Shown here piece by piece: positions 1 to 8,342 of a DNA stretch of 64,000 nt. Position 1 is the first letter of the stretch. Each line of letters begins with the position of its first letter. The notes under the pieces are model-generated. The model saw nothing but the letters and a program-made list of their open reading frames with translations. It was not told the origin of the DNA and searched no databases. A program made the translations under genes and the position numbers. The DNA is from Anaerolineales bacterium (GTDB lineage Bacteria > Chloroflexota > Anaerolineae > Anaerolineales > Villigracilaceae), in contig JADGEO010000003.1 in assembly GCA_016744335.1 (NCBI GenBank), positions 58,891-122,890 of the forward strand. The letters are read 5' to 3'.

Positions 1-474
1 TGTTGCCATTACCAAAAAGAGATCGGGTAAAATATGGGTGTGGTTAGCAATGGTAATTTGGCGTTCTTGCATTGCCTCAAGTAAAGCCGATTGCACTTTG
101 CCAGGCGCACGGTTAACCTCATCTGCTAGAACAAGGTTGGCAAAAAGTGGTCCCTGATGGGTGATGAAATCGCCTGTTTTGGGATTATAAATTTGGGTGC
201 CAATCAAATCTGCGGGTAAAAGGTCAGGGGTAAATTGCAATCGGGAGAAATCGGCATCAACAGCTTCGGCAACGGTCTTAACTAAGAGCGTTTTCGCTAA
301 TCCTGGTACGCCTTCGAGCAAAATATGCCCATCGGCTAAGAGAGCAATTAGCACTCTATCTACCAGAGTCTCTTGCCCAACAATGACTTTATTAATTTCG
401 GTACGCAAATCTTGCAAAAAAAGACTTTCCTTTTCTGCGATGGCGTTCATTTCACGAACAGTGGTTTGATTCAT
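1..474 (-). CDS. moxR: MoxR-family AAA+ ATPase (N-terminal part, runs off the left edge)
   Basis: Reading leftward from an ATG at 474 there is an open frame of 158 codons that reaches base 1 without a stop, so the C-terminal half is missing. The start is preceded by an AAGGAA ribosome-binding site. Visible motifs are a Walker A variant GVPGLAKT, the FTPDLLPADLIGT segment typical of MoxR, and Walker B/sensor residues in LVLADEVNRAPGKVQSALLE. MoxR ATPases act as chaperones, often with DUF58 and von Willebrand A proteins encoded beside them; those would lie outside this window. It is divergent from the kinase/phosphatase cluster that starts at about 977, which includes a VWA protein, but a functional link is only inferred. 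Confidence 0.93.
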   Translation of the reverse strand, partial: MNQTTVREMNAIAEKESLFLQDLRTEINKVIVGQETLVDRVLIALLADGHILLEGVPGLAKTLLVKTVAEAVDADFSRLQFTPDLLPADLIGTQIYNPKTGDFITHQGPLFANLVLADEVNRAPGKVQSALLEAMQERQITIANHTHILPDLFLVMAT

Positions 475-544
475 TTCACTTTTTCCTTCATATATGAGTG
501 TGGGGAAGATGTTTAACAACTTCGTTTTTATTTTCTGTCTAAAT

Positions 545-722
545 TATAGAAAGGAAAGGTGCGATTCGTCTTTATAACTAACTTATGCCAAGCTTAAGGG
601 AACCTTATGGACGGAGTTGGATGAGATCCTGTGACGAACTTGACCCTAAGAAGAGTGCGACCATCAACTTGTTTTTAGAAGTGTTGCCCCCAAAATGCGG
701 GGGTGTTGCTTCTTATCTTTAA
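545..722 (+). ncRNA. Candidate small RNA in a 500-base gene-free stretch
   Basis: Bases 475-886 carry no convincing protein gene. At 677-713 there is a hairpin on the + strand with outer stem AGAAG/CTTCT, a symmetric internal loop, inner stem CCCCC/GGGGG and a T-rich tail (TATCTTT). The flanking moxR gene is transcribed the other way, so this terminator-like hairpin has no annotated gene to end. Upstream, around 593-605, is a short perfect hairpin (TAAGG/CCTTA). A short independent transcript of roughly 150-180 nt would explain both. I see no good -35/-10 pair and do not recognise an RNA family; it could instead be an untranslated leader or attenuator of the kinase gene. Confidence 0.25.
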
Positions 723-976
723 AAATTTCTCTTAGAACCAACAAATCTGAAAGGGGAATTCTTGTAGGGTAGTTGCAAATCCTATAAGAGCACACTATAA
801 TTCACTATTCTTAATCGCATAAATTTATAGGCGCGTATGATAAGGTAACACTCGGTGTTGTTGGGTGTTTACTTAAGAGAGGAAATCTGGATACTAGAAA
901 CGTTACTCGTTCTGTTACTCGCTCGATAGACGATGATTCACGCCCTGTTCATCAGCAATTACAGCCGGGTGTTACA

Positions 977-2785
977 TTGTCTGAGCGTTATTTGATTCAG
1001 GAAGTTGTTGGTATTGGGGGAATGGGGTCTGTCTATCGTGCTCGAGATTTGCATTTTCCGAATGTTGTAAAGCTGGTTGCGGTTAAAGAAATGGTTAATC
1101 TTGCCCCAGACCCTCAGGTGAGAAAGACTGTTATTAAGAATTTTGAGCGTGAGGCTAATATCTTGGCTACGCTCACACATCCTTCTATTCCTAATATCTT
1201 TGATTATTTTTCTAGTGACGATCGTGCTTATCTTGTATTGGAATATATTAACGGACAAGACCTTGAGGCTGTAGTAAGGGAGGCCGATGGTTTTCTTTCT
1301 TCCGCACAGGTTGTTGCTTGGGGAATTGAATTGTGTGACGTTTTGAGTTTTTTGCATAATCATGAACCTGATAAGATTATTTTTAGAGATATGAAGCCCT
1401 CAAATGTGATGCTTGATAGTCGTGCGCATATTATGTTGGTTGACTTTGGAATTGCGAAGCAGTTTCAGACGGGGCAAAAAGGGACTATGATTGGTACAGA
1501 GGGGTATTCCCCGCCAGAGCAATATCGTGGAGAGGCAACACACCTGGCAGATATATACGCGTTAGGAGCTACGCTCCATCATTTGTTTACAAGAAGAGAC
1601 CCACGTTTAGAGCCACCCTTTTCTTTTGAAGAGCGACCTATTTCTCAATCTAATGATGAGGTTTCTCCTGAAATTCAAGCAGTAATTGCGAGAGCATTGG
1701 CTTATGAGCCTAAAGATCGGTACCGTGATATTGATGAAATGAAAGACGCGTTGGTTGCCGCCGCTCGTCAAACGGGGTTATTAACAAGGTTGCCCTCAAG
1801 CAGATCTACACCAACTTTTCAAGCAGATGGGATTAAGCCTCTTTGGAAATTTAAGTGTGAAGATGAAATTCGTGGGACACCAGCTCTTTTTGATAATACT
1901 GTTTTTGTCGGATGTTATGATAATAATCTCTACGCTTTAGATGCGGCGGAGGGTGATTTTAAGTGGAAGTACCCAACCGATGGCGGGGTAGTCTCTACGC
2001 CAGCAATTGTTGATGGGAATATCTTCTTTGGCTCAGAAGATAAACGTTTACATGTTGTTAATGCGCGTTCGGGAAAGATTGTTTGGGCTTATTATGCTGA
2101 GGGACCTGTTCGTTCTTCACCACGCATTGCTGAAGGACATGCTTTTATTGGTTCAGATGATGGGGTTTTACACGCAATTAACAGTGTAACAGGGCGTGCA
2201 GTATGGTCTACACCAACTTCTTCTGCTATTCGCTCTACTCCTTTTGTTGCTAACGATTTAATTTATGTCGGCTCCGAAAGTGGAGAGTTTTATTGTGTAG
2301 ACTTTAAAGGAAAGATTAAATGGCAATTTAAAGCCAAGCGCGGAATTACATCGTCCCCCTTGGTTACTGAGAATGCTGTTTATTTTACTTCAGTAGACGG
2401 TCATTTATATGCTCTTGATCCAAAGAGTGGTTGGGTACTTTGGAAGTTCAAATTGGGAAAAGGCTCAATTTCATCACCAGCGATTTTAGATAATTTGATT
2501 TATACAGGCGCGGCAGATGGATTTGTGTATGCTATCGATTTGAAATCATCTAAGGAAGTTTGGCGTTTTAGAACAGAGCATCAAGTTGCAGGCTCACCCG
2601 TTATATACAAAGACGCGTTATACTGTACTTCAATTGACAGTCACCTTTATTGCTTGGATGCAAAAGGGGGACAATTGCGTTGGAAATATGCAACAGAAGG
2701 GCCTATAACAGGATCACCATTAGTTTATGATGATATTGTTTATATAGGCTCTACAGATCATCAAATTTATGCGCTGTTAGCTTGA
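977..2785 (+). CDS. Ser/Thr protein kinase with C-terminal PQQ-type beta-propeller repeats
   Basis: The N-terminal ~270 residues are a Hanks-type kinase: glycine loop GIGGMGSVY, lysine in VAVKEM, catalytic loop FRDMKPSN (F where HRD is usual, with the catalytic D present), metal-binding DFG in LVDFGIAK and SPPEQY in the activation segment. From about residue 290 to the end run about seven repeats of the PQQ/quinoprotein type (core LYALDAAEGDFKWKY), expected to fold as a beta-propeller. No transmembrane segment is evident between the domains, so the protein is probably cytoplasmic. The start is uncertain: TTG at 977 barely clears the kinase fold, while the frame stays open back to 815. The only upstream candidate is CTG at 887, just after GAGAGGA. 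It heads a same-strand signalling cluster with its probable counter-phosphatase next. Confidence 0.92.
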   Translation: MSERYLIQEVVGIGGMGSVYRARDLHFPNVVKLVAVKEMVNLAPDPQVRKTVIKNFEREANILATLTHPSIPNIFDYFSSDDRAYLVLEYINGQDLEAVVREADGFLSSAQVVAWGIELCDVLSFLHNHEPDKIIFRDMKPSNVMLDSRAHIMLVDFGIAKQFQTGQKGTMIGTEGYSPPEQYRGEATHLADIYALGATLHHLFTRRDPRLEPPFSFEERPISQSNDEVSPEIQAVIARALAYEPKDRYRDIDEMKDALVAAARQTGLLTRLPSSRSTPTFQADGIKPLWKFKCEDEIRGTPALFDNTVFVGCYDNNLYALDAAEGDFKWKYPTDGGVVSTPAIVDGNIFFGSEDKRLHVVNARSGKIVWAYYAEGPVRSSPRIAEGHAFIGSDDGVLHAINSVTGRAVWSTPTSSAIRSTPFVANDLIYVGSESGEFYCVDFKGKIKWQFKAKRGITSSPLVTENAVYFTSVDGHLYALDPKSGWVLWKFKLGKGSISSPAILDNLIYTGAADGFVYAIDLKSSKEVWRFRTEHQVAGSPVIYKDALYCTSIDSHLYCLDAKGGQLRWKYATEGPITGSPLVYDDIVYIGSTDHQIYALLA

Positions 2786-2861
2786 AATTGCTGTATACTG
2801 GTTTAAAAGAAGAGCTTGATGAGAGATAATTTATAGAAGCTTATGGAAGAAGGAGTTTTTT

Positions 2862-3782
2862 GTGTTTGAATCTATTAAAAAGATATTTCAAAAAGAAGAA
2901 GAAAAAGAAGAGGTTGTAGAAGTTGAGGCAGTGCGTGAAACTGAAACAGTTCCACTCTCTCCTCAGCAGGTAGAAGAAATTATTACACATCAGGCAATGA
3001 AGTATGATGTGCAACAATTGATTGCCGCAAGTGGGCAATCTGTTGGGAAAAAACGAGAGCTTAACGAAGATAGCCTTTCAGTGATTACCGCTACTTTGTC
3101 GGGAAATGCAGGGAATATCCCTTTTGGTTTATATATAGTTGCAGATGGCATGGGAGGACATCAGTACGGAGAGGTTGCCAGCGATACAGCAATGCGAACA
3201 TTCAATGGATATATCATGAGAAAGTTTTATCCTTATCTTTTTGACTTGCCAACAACTCCTTTGGATGAATCGCTTCAAGATATAATGCTTGAGGGCGTTA
3301 TGCTGGCGCAAGAGGCTATTCAGCGCGATGCCCCCGGTAGCGGTACAACATTAACAGCGGCTCTTGTTTTAGGGGAACGAGTCACTGTTGCTCATGTTGG
3401 TGATAGTCGCGCATATTCAATTTACCCAGATGGACGCTTTGATTTGATTTCTCGCGATCATTCTTTGGTTGGCCGCTTAGAAGAGTTAGGGCAAATCACC
3501 GCAGAAGAAGCGGCAGTGCATCCGCAAAAGAATGTTTTGTATCGAGCCTTAGGGCAGGGCGAAGTTCTAGAACCAGATGTTTTCACTACATCTTTCCCTA
3601 AAAAAGGTATGTTGATGTTATGTAGCGATGGACTTTGGGGTGTTTTAAGCGACAGAAAAATGCACCGAACGATAAAAGATACTGATACACTGGAACATGC
3701 TTGCCAGAAATTAGTTAACGCGGCGAATGCGGCAGGCGGTCCTGATAATATCTCAGTTGTATTAATAAAATTGATTCAGTAG
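2862..3782 (+). CDS. PP2C-family protein serine/threonine phosphatase
   Basis: A metal-dependent phosphatase expected to remove phosphates from Ser/Thr, the natural partner of the kinase encoded 76 nt upstream. PP2C motifs appear in order: KRELNEDSL, VADGMGGHQYGEVAS (metal-binding DGMGG), GSGTTLTAALV, HVGDSRAY, SRDHSL, CSDGLWG and GGPDNIS. The catalytic domain occupies about residues 55-305. The first ~55 residues are an extra, very acidic and lysine-rich segment beginning MFESIKKIFQKEEEKEE, which may be a docking tail. Translation starts at GTG 2862, supported by GAAGAAGGAG just upstream. It is followed after 9 nt by the DnaJ-VWA gene, so the block is probably one transcript. Confidence 0.94.
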   Translation: MFESIKKIFQKEEEKEEVVEVEAVRETETVPLSPQQVEEIITHQAMKYDVQQLIAASGQSVGKKRELNEDSLSVITATLSGNAGNIPFGLYIVADGMGGHQYGEVASDTAMRTFNGYIMRKFYPYLFDLPTTPLDESLQDIMLEGVMLAQEAIQRDAPGSGTTLTAALVLGERVTVAHVGDSRAYSIYPDGRFDLISRDHSLVGRLEELGQITAEEAAVHPQKNVLYRALGQGEVLEPDVFTTSFPKKGMLMLCSDGLWGVLSDRKMHRTIKDTDTLEHACQKLVNAANAAGGPDNISVVLIKLIQ

Positions 3783-3791
3783 AGGAAAGTT

Positions 3792-5261
3792 TTGCCAGAT
3801 TATTATGCACTTTTAGGCATCTTTCGAGATGCAACACGAGATGAAATTAAGCGAGCCTATTTTGAGGCGGCGCAGCGTTTGCATCCCGATAAGAATAAGG
3901 CCTTTGGTGAAACTGAAATTTTCTTAGATGTTCAGCAAGCTTACGATATCTTATCAAATTCTGAAAAACGTGCAAAATATGATAGAACTTTAGCACCAGA
4001 GGAAAACATTCCTTCCCCCCTTGTTCAGCGAGTTTTCTACAGTCGTCAAAGTCTTGTGCGCCTTAATGAAACTCAACTGATTTATGCCCTTTTAGAATGG
4101 AAACCGCGCCAAAATAAAGATGAAGTGGTTTCACCACCGCTTAATATTTGTCTTGTTTTAGACAATTCTACATCTATGAAGGGACAGAATATAGAAATGC
4201 TGAAAGCCTCTGCGATTCATTTGATTCGCAGCTTAAGGCGGCGAGATATTCTTAGCGTTGTGGTTTTTAGTGATCGCGCTAAAGTTTTAATCCCTGCCGC
4301 ATTAGGACTTGATCGTCGAAAAATGGAAAATCAGATTCGGATGATGCTTCCCTCTGGTGGAACGGAAATCTTTCAAGGGTTGCAAGCAGGGGTAGCCGAA
4401 GTACGTAGAAATTTTTCACCAGAGCGCGTTAATCATGTGGTTTTGTTAACGGACGGACAAACTTATGGCGATGAAAAAGAAGCCTTAGCATTAGCAGAAG
4501 AATCTGCCTGTGTGGGCATAGGTATTAGCGGTTTAGGGATAGGAGAAGATTGGAATGATGATTTTCTTGATGAATTAACAAGTAAAGCTGGGAGCAGCAG
4601 TTCTTATATTGAAAGTCCACAAGAAATACAAGATTTTTTAGAGAAAAAATTCAAACAATTGGCAAAAGTATTTGCTGAAAACGTAGAGCTAAAGATACAA
4701 CCCTCACCTAATATAGACCTAAGTTACGTTTTTCGTGTATACCCAAATGCCGTTCATATCCCAGTTGAAAATACCATTCTCTTAGGTATGATTTTGCGTG
4801 ATAAGCCACTTACGCTTTTGCTCGAATTTAGAGTTAAATCAACTGCGGTAATAAAAGATGAAGTAAGCCTGCTTAGAGGCTCTCTTGAGTTCGAAATCCC
4901 CTCTAAGGCTTTGCCAAATCAGCCTATGCGAGTGCATATTTTTCGAGAAGTGACCGAAAAGGCAAGCCTTGAACCGCCCTCACCAACGCTTGTACAGGCT
5001 CTTGCTAACCTCAACCTGTATCGAATGCAAGAAACAGCACAGAAAGAAGCCTCTGATGGTAACTATAATGAAGCCTCTCGCCGCTTGCAACATTTAGCTA
5101 CACATTTACTTTCACATGGAGAGCGCAGTATGGCTAAAACAGTTTTGCTTGAAGCTGAAAATCTACAACAGCAACAGGATTTTTCAGAAGAAGGTCGTAA
5201 AAAAATCAAATATGGAACAAGAGCACTGCTTTTGCCCGCAGGAAAAGGAATATCCCAATGA
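3792..5261 (+). CDS. DnaJ domain fused to a von Willebrand factor A domain
   Basis: Residues ~1-65 form a J domain: DYYALLGIFRDATRDEIKR followed by the HPDK signature and an AYDILSNSEKRAKYD tail. J domains stimulate DnaK-type Hsp70. From about residue 115 comes a VWA domain with a MIDAS-like metal site, DNSTSMKG, plus TEIF and LLTDGQTYGD segments that usually complete it. The C-terminal ~200 residues resemble the beta-sandwich and helical tail of stand-alone bacterial VWA proteins. Start is TTG 3792 after GAGGAAAG. It overlaps the FHA gene by 4 nt (ATGA), indicating translational coupling. VWA proteins often pair with MoxR ATPases, and one is divergently encoded here. The J-VWA fusion suggests linking Hsp70 to a scaffold, which is inference. 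Confidence 0.9.
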   Translation: MPDYYALLGIFRDATRDEIKRAYFEAAQRLHPDKNKAFGETEIFLDVQQAYDILSNSEKRAKYDRTLAPEENIPSPLVQRVFYSRQSLVRLNETQLIYALLEWKPRQNKDEVVSPPLNICLVLDNSTSMKGQNIEMLKASAIHLIRSLRRRDILSVVVFSDRAKVLIPAALGLDRRKMENQIRMMLPSGGTEIFQGLQAGVAEVRRNFSPERVNHVVLLTDGQTYGDEKEALALAEESACVGIGISGLGIGEDWNDDFLDELTSKAGSSSSYIESPQEIQDFLEKKFKQLAKVFAENVELKIQPSPNIDLSYVFRVYPNAVHIPVENTILLGMILRDKPLTLLLEFRVKSTAVIKDEVSLLRGSLEFEIPSKALPNQPMRVHIFREVTEKASLEPPSPTLVQALANLNLYRMQETAQKEASDGNYNEASRRLQHLATHLLSHGERSMAKTVLLEAENLQQQQDFSEEGRKKIKYGTRALLLPAGKGISQ

Positions 5262-5761
5262 TTATATGTTCAACTTGTCAACATCAAGAAGTAGTTGGTG
5301 CTTTATTTTGTAGCGAATGTGGTGCTCAATTGCATAATATGGGAAGTCTAGCTACACATAATATCGAAACGAACGAAATAGATCACAATGATTTTAATGC
5401 ACCTCCTTCAATGCGAAAAGCAAAATTAGATACTGGCTCTGCTACACTCCAGATCTTGGATGGCGGGCAGATTATCCCTCTTGCGAACCGAAGTGAATTT
5501 ACTATGGGGCGGATTAGCGATGAGCAAACAATAATGCCAGATATTGATTTAACTCCTTACCGTGCTTATGAATATGGTGTTTCTCGATTACACGCCGCCC
5601 TGAAAAGGAAGGAAGATAAGCTAACAATTATGGACTTGAACTCATCTAATGGTACATATCTCGATGGTTTTCGTTTGAAACCCGAACATGAAACTCCCCT
5701 TTCTCATGGATGTATCATTTCTTTGGGCAAGCTCAGGATTCAATTTCTTTTACAGAATTAA
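5258..5761 (+). CDS. Zinc-ribbon plus FHA-domain protein
   Basis: The 167-aa protein begins with a small zinc ribbon (CSTCQ and CSECG, two CxxC pairs within the first 25 residues). It continues with a linker, then a forkhead-associated domain over about residues 70-165. FHA landmarks are present: MGRISDE, SRLHAAL, LNSSNGTYLDGF. FHA domains bind phosphothreonine peptides, so this is a likely reader of the kinase encoded at 977-2785. The start codon overlaps the stop of the DnaJ-VWA gene as ATGA. No membrane segment or enzyme domain is visible; a scaffold or adaptor role is the natural inference. Confidence 0.93.
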   Translation: MIICSTCQHQEVVGALFCSECGAQLHNMGSLATHNIETNEIDHNDFNAPPSMRKAKLDTGSATLQILDGGQIIPLANRSEFTMGRISDEQTIMPDIDLTPYRAYEYGVSRLHAALKRKEDKLTIMDLNSSNGTYLDGFRLKPEHETPLSHGCIISLGKLRIQFLLQN

Positions 5762-5779
5762 CCTATAAGGAAGGTTCTA

Positions 5780-6022
5780 ATGGCTTATGGCGTTATATTA
5801 CACGTTTCTGGGGAAGTCCCTATTTTTGGCGAAATGGAAGAATTACCCCCTCCCAATGCAACAATTATTACAATAAGCAACCCGCGCTCTCGTGAGGGAA
5901 AAGACCTTCACTATATACAAGAAGAAGTTGAGCAAGTAATTTGGCCCATAAGCAAACTTAACTTTATCGAAATCATGCCTAATGAAGATGATGAGCAAAT
6001 TATTGGTTTCGTGAGAGAATAA
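5780..6022 (+). CDS. Small acidic hypothetical protein in the signalling operon
   Basis: An 80-aa frame with a good ribosome-binding site (AAGGAAGG, 6 nt before ATG 5780), placed 18 nt after the FHA gene and 2 nt before the response regulator, so it is almost certainly expressed with them. The sequence begins [20 protein letters not shown] and ends in acidic [14 protein letters not shown] residues. It has no cysteine pairs, transmembrane segment or signal peptide. I do not recognise a family. A small beta-rich protein is plausible from the alternating hydrophobic pattern, but no function is claimed. Confidence 0.75.
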   Translation: MAYGVILHVSGEVPIFGEMEELPPPNATIITISNPRSREGKDLHYIQEEVEQVIWPISKLNFIEIMPNEDDEQIIGFVRE

Positions 6023-6024
6023 AA

Positions 6025-6750
6025 ATGAACAATGACTTTGGACAACGAAAAATTTTAGTGGTTGATGATGAAGAACGGATGGTGCGTTTTATTCGCCTCA
6101 ATCTTGAACACGACGGCTTTTTAGTGAGCGAAGCCTTCGATGGCAAAGAAGCCCTTCGGAAACTACGCGGAGAATCGCCCGATTTGATTCTGCTTGATGT
6201 GATGATGCCCGGCTTAGATGGGTTTGAAGTCTTGCAGATGATTCGCGACGTGAGCAAAATCCCTGTGCTGATGCTCACCGCAAAAGGTGAAGAAGAGGAT
6301 CGTATACGTGGCTTAGAATTAGGGGCAGATGACTATATCACCAAGCCCTTTAGCCCACGAGAAATGGTTAGTCGAGTTAAAGCTGTTTTGCGGCGCACTG
6401 AAGGGGATAGTAGTTCAATGCAAGGCATAATTGAGGTAGACGATCGCCTAAAAATGGATTTTGACCGTCGTGAAATTTGGTTAGACGGTAAAATTCTGAA
6501 ATTGCGCCCAACGGAATATCGCTTACTTCACCACCTTGTTCAAAATGCGGGGTGGGTAGTCACGCATGACCAAATTTTGACCCAAGTTTGGGGGTATGAA
6601 TATAGAGATGAACCGCATTATGTGCGTCTTTATATTAACTACTTGCGCAAAAAACTTGAAAAAGACACATCAGACCCCAAATATATTCTTACCGAACGCG
6701 GAGTTGGATATCGCTTTGTCGACTTCAAAAGAGACAAAACTTCACCTTGA
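6025..6750 (+). CDS. OmpR/PhoB-type response regulator
   Basis: A two-domain DNA-binding response regulator. The receiver domain (residues ~8-122) has the acidic pair D14-D15, the phospho-acceptor aspartate D58 in [10 protein letters not shown], the switch residue in MLTAKG and the conserved K-P in ITKPFSP. The C-terminal winged helix (residues ~140-238) shows LRPTEYRLL, the [10 protein letters not shown] segment and GVGYRF near the end, as in PhoB/OmpR. Two nucleotides separate it from the small gene upstream, so it belongs to the kinase/phosphatase operon. No sensor histidine kinase is adjacent, so it is an orphan regulator. Input from the Ser/Thr kinase pathway is possible but not shown by sequence. 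Confidence 0.95.
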   Translation: MNNDFGQRKILVVDDEERMVRFIRLNLEHDGFLVSEAFDGKEALRKLRGESPDLILLDVMMPGLDGFEVLQMIRDVSKIPVLMLTAKGEEEDRIRGLELGADDYITKPFSPREMVSRVKAVLRRTEGDSSSMQGIIEVDDRLKMDFDRREIWLDGKILKLRPTEYRLLHHLVQNAGWVVTHDQILTQVWGYEYRDEPHYVRLYINYLRKKLEKDTSDPKYILTERGVGYRFVDFKRDKTSP

Positions 6751-6941
6751 AATAATTTTTATAGGATGAAATGCTCCGCATCGGGCGTGTTTTGAGCTTG
6801 GGGTGCTGATTCTCAAGCATTTGTGTGACCTAAGTATTGTTAAGTTGTTTACACCAAAAAAATGTTGAATATCGGCAGGCAAGTTTCGGGTTAGGTTTGA
6901 AGCGTACACACTATCCTAGAAAATTGAGAAATAGAATAGAC

Positions 6942-6982
6942 ATGACAAGTGGAGCTTTAGTCCCCTTGTCATCTTTTCTTCT
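6942..6982 (+). terminator. Strong hairpin with T-rich tail in front of the NarL-type regulator
   Basis: A perfect 8-bp outer stem, ATGACAAG at 6942-6949 with CTTGTCAT at 6965-6972, encloses GGAG...CTCC-like inner pairing and is followed by CTTTTCTTCT. It resembles a Rho-independent terminator. It lies 190 nt after the OmpR-type gene and about 50 nt before the next start, so it may end the upstream operon or work as an attenuator in the leader of the downstream regulator. Confidence 0.55.
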
Positions 6983-7025
6983 CTAAACTATACTTCTAGT
7001 CTATTTTGGAGTTATCGGAGTAAGA

Positions 7026-7685
7026 ATGGCAAAAAAGCGTATTATATTGGTAGATGATCATGAAGTTGTTCGTGTGGGGCTGAAAACTTTGCTCGAGCGG
7101 CATCCTGAATATGAAGTGGTAGGGGAAGCGGCTTCGGCGCGAGAGGCAATAGAGAAAACCGTTAGTCTTGAGCCAGATGTAGTTGTGATGGATATCCGTT
7201 TACCTGGCGTTTCAGGGATTGATGCTTGCGAAGAGATAGTGAAGCGTTTTCCTGATACAAGGGTCTTGATGCTGACATCGTATGCCGAAGATGAGATGCT
7301 TTTTTCGGCAATTCGTGCTGGGGCTTCTGGATATATTTTGAAGCAAATTGGTAGCGATGATTTGGTGAAAGCACTTGAATCTGTTGGTAGTGGTGAAGGT
7401 CATCTTGATCCGGCTGTGACACAACGAGTCTTTCAAGAGGTACGGCGTGCCGTGCGTGAAGAAGAGGCATCGGCTTTTGCAGATTTGAGTCAGCAAGAAA
7501 AGCATGTTTTGCAATTGGTTTCAGAAGGAAAAACAAACCGGGAAATTGCCAAAGCTCTTTTCTTGGGTGAAGGAACAGTTCGCAATTATGTGAGTAGCAT
7601 CCTTTCAAAATTGGGTGTAAATAATAGGGCTGAGGCGGCGGCTTACGCGGTTGAGCACTCTTTGAAAGAATATATTGATATGTAA
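7026..7685 (+). CDS. NarL/LuxR-type response regulator
   Basis: A 219-aa regulator with an N-terminal receiver domain and a C-terminal LuxR helix-turn-helix. Receiver landmarks are D10-D11, the phospho-acceptor D56 in [19 protein letters not shown] and the conserved K in ILKQIG. The HTH (residues ~150-212) contains [37 protein letters not shown] and the final [10 protein letters not shown], all standard for LuxR-type DNA binding. The ribosome-binding site is GGAG in TTATCGGAGTAAGA just before ATG 7026. No histidine kinase is adjacent, and it is followed by a clear terminator, so it is probably transcribed alone. Confidence 0.95.
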   Translation: MAKKRIILVDDHEVVRVGLKTLLERHPEYEVVGEAASAREAIEKTVSLEPDVVVMDIRLPGVSGIDACEEIVKRFPDTRVLMLTSYAEDEMLFSAIRAGASGYILKQIGSDDLVKALESVGSGEGHLDPAVTQRVFQEVRRAVREEEASAFADLSQQEKHVLQLVSEGKTNREIAKALFLGEGTVRNYVSSILSKLGVNNRAEAAAYAVEHSLKEYIDM

Positions 7686-7707
7686 GTTTTTGATTTGAAG
7701 ATTGAAT

Positions 7708-7737
7708 CCCCTAAAGTTTTTTTTAGGGGGTTTTTTT
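7708..7737 (+). terminator. Rho-independent terminator of the NarL-type regulator
   Basis: CCCCTAAA at 7708-7715 pairs with TTTAGGGG at 7722-7729 around a T-rich loop and is followed by a run of seven T. It lies 23 nt after the stop codon of the response regulator. Confidence 0.9.
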
Positions 7738-7765
7738 ATTTAAGGTTAAGAAAAGCGGTGAGATT

Positions 7766-8126
7766 GCTTAACGACAATTAGAATTACCCAACGGTATACT
7801 TTCCCATGACACTTTCAATCGTGTGTTCAATCGTTTAGATCATGTGGTATTTCAGAATTCCTTTTTAAATTGGATTAGCGCAGTCTTTGAACTGATTAGC
7901 AGGCAAGTGATTGCAATTGATGGAAAAGTACTCCGCCGCTCCCATAACTATATCTCGGGTTCGCAAAGGATATGGTGCTGAAAACTTTGCTGTTCTTAGG
8001 CACATTGCTCTCAATCTACTCAAGCAGGAGAAGTCTTGCAAACGAAGTATCAGAGGTGAACGACTTTTTTCTGGATGGGATGAAAAGTATCTTCTCAAGG
8101 TGCTAGAGGGTTTCTACTCTCTTTAA
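7766..8126 (+). pseudogene. ISAs1-family transposase remnant (copy 1)
   Basis: Translation from about 7775 gives LPNGILSHDTFNRVFNRLD, then VIAIDGKVLRRSHN, the signature around the first catalytic aspartate of ISAs1-type DDE transposases. The frame breaks near 7980. A second frame to 8126 gives FAVLRHIALNLLKQEKS and GWDEKYLLKVL, which match the end of the same family. The central catalytic part is missing, as is the extreme N-terminus, so this is a dead, internally deleted copy. The first ~70 bases are nearly identical to those of a second remnant at 18738-19160. The rest of 8127-8342 has no gene; it holds a possible promoter for the next gene. Confidence 0.85.
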
Positions 8127-8170
8127 GTTTAGTGTGTTTGCTCTGGTATCGCTGTAAAAAGTTCTTGGTC

Positions 8171-8203
8171 ATTGTCAACTTAACTGATAAAATTATAGAT
8201 AAG
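8171..8203 (+). promoter_or_regulatory. Possible sigma-70-type promoter for the cysteine synthase gene
   Basis: TTGTCA, a 16-base spacer and TATAGA resemble -35 and -10 boxes, about 140 bases before the start codon at 8343. Only the general match to consensus supports this. Confidence 0.35.
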
Positions 8204-8342
8204 TATTCGGTTTCACAAATGATTGTATTCACCAGAAAATAAAAAACGATATTTTTGTCGCTTTTAAGGGGCTGACGACATAAATGTTGCGTTTTTTTTT
8301 ATTGGGGACTTACAAAACCATCACTTTCATCCTGGAGTAAAA

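Noticed and set aside
6769..6840. Structured region after the OmpR-type gene that might be a riboswitch or RNA gene
   Set aside because: AAATGCT/AGCATTT pairing is present, but no known RNA family features could be identified and the pairing is weak.
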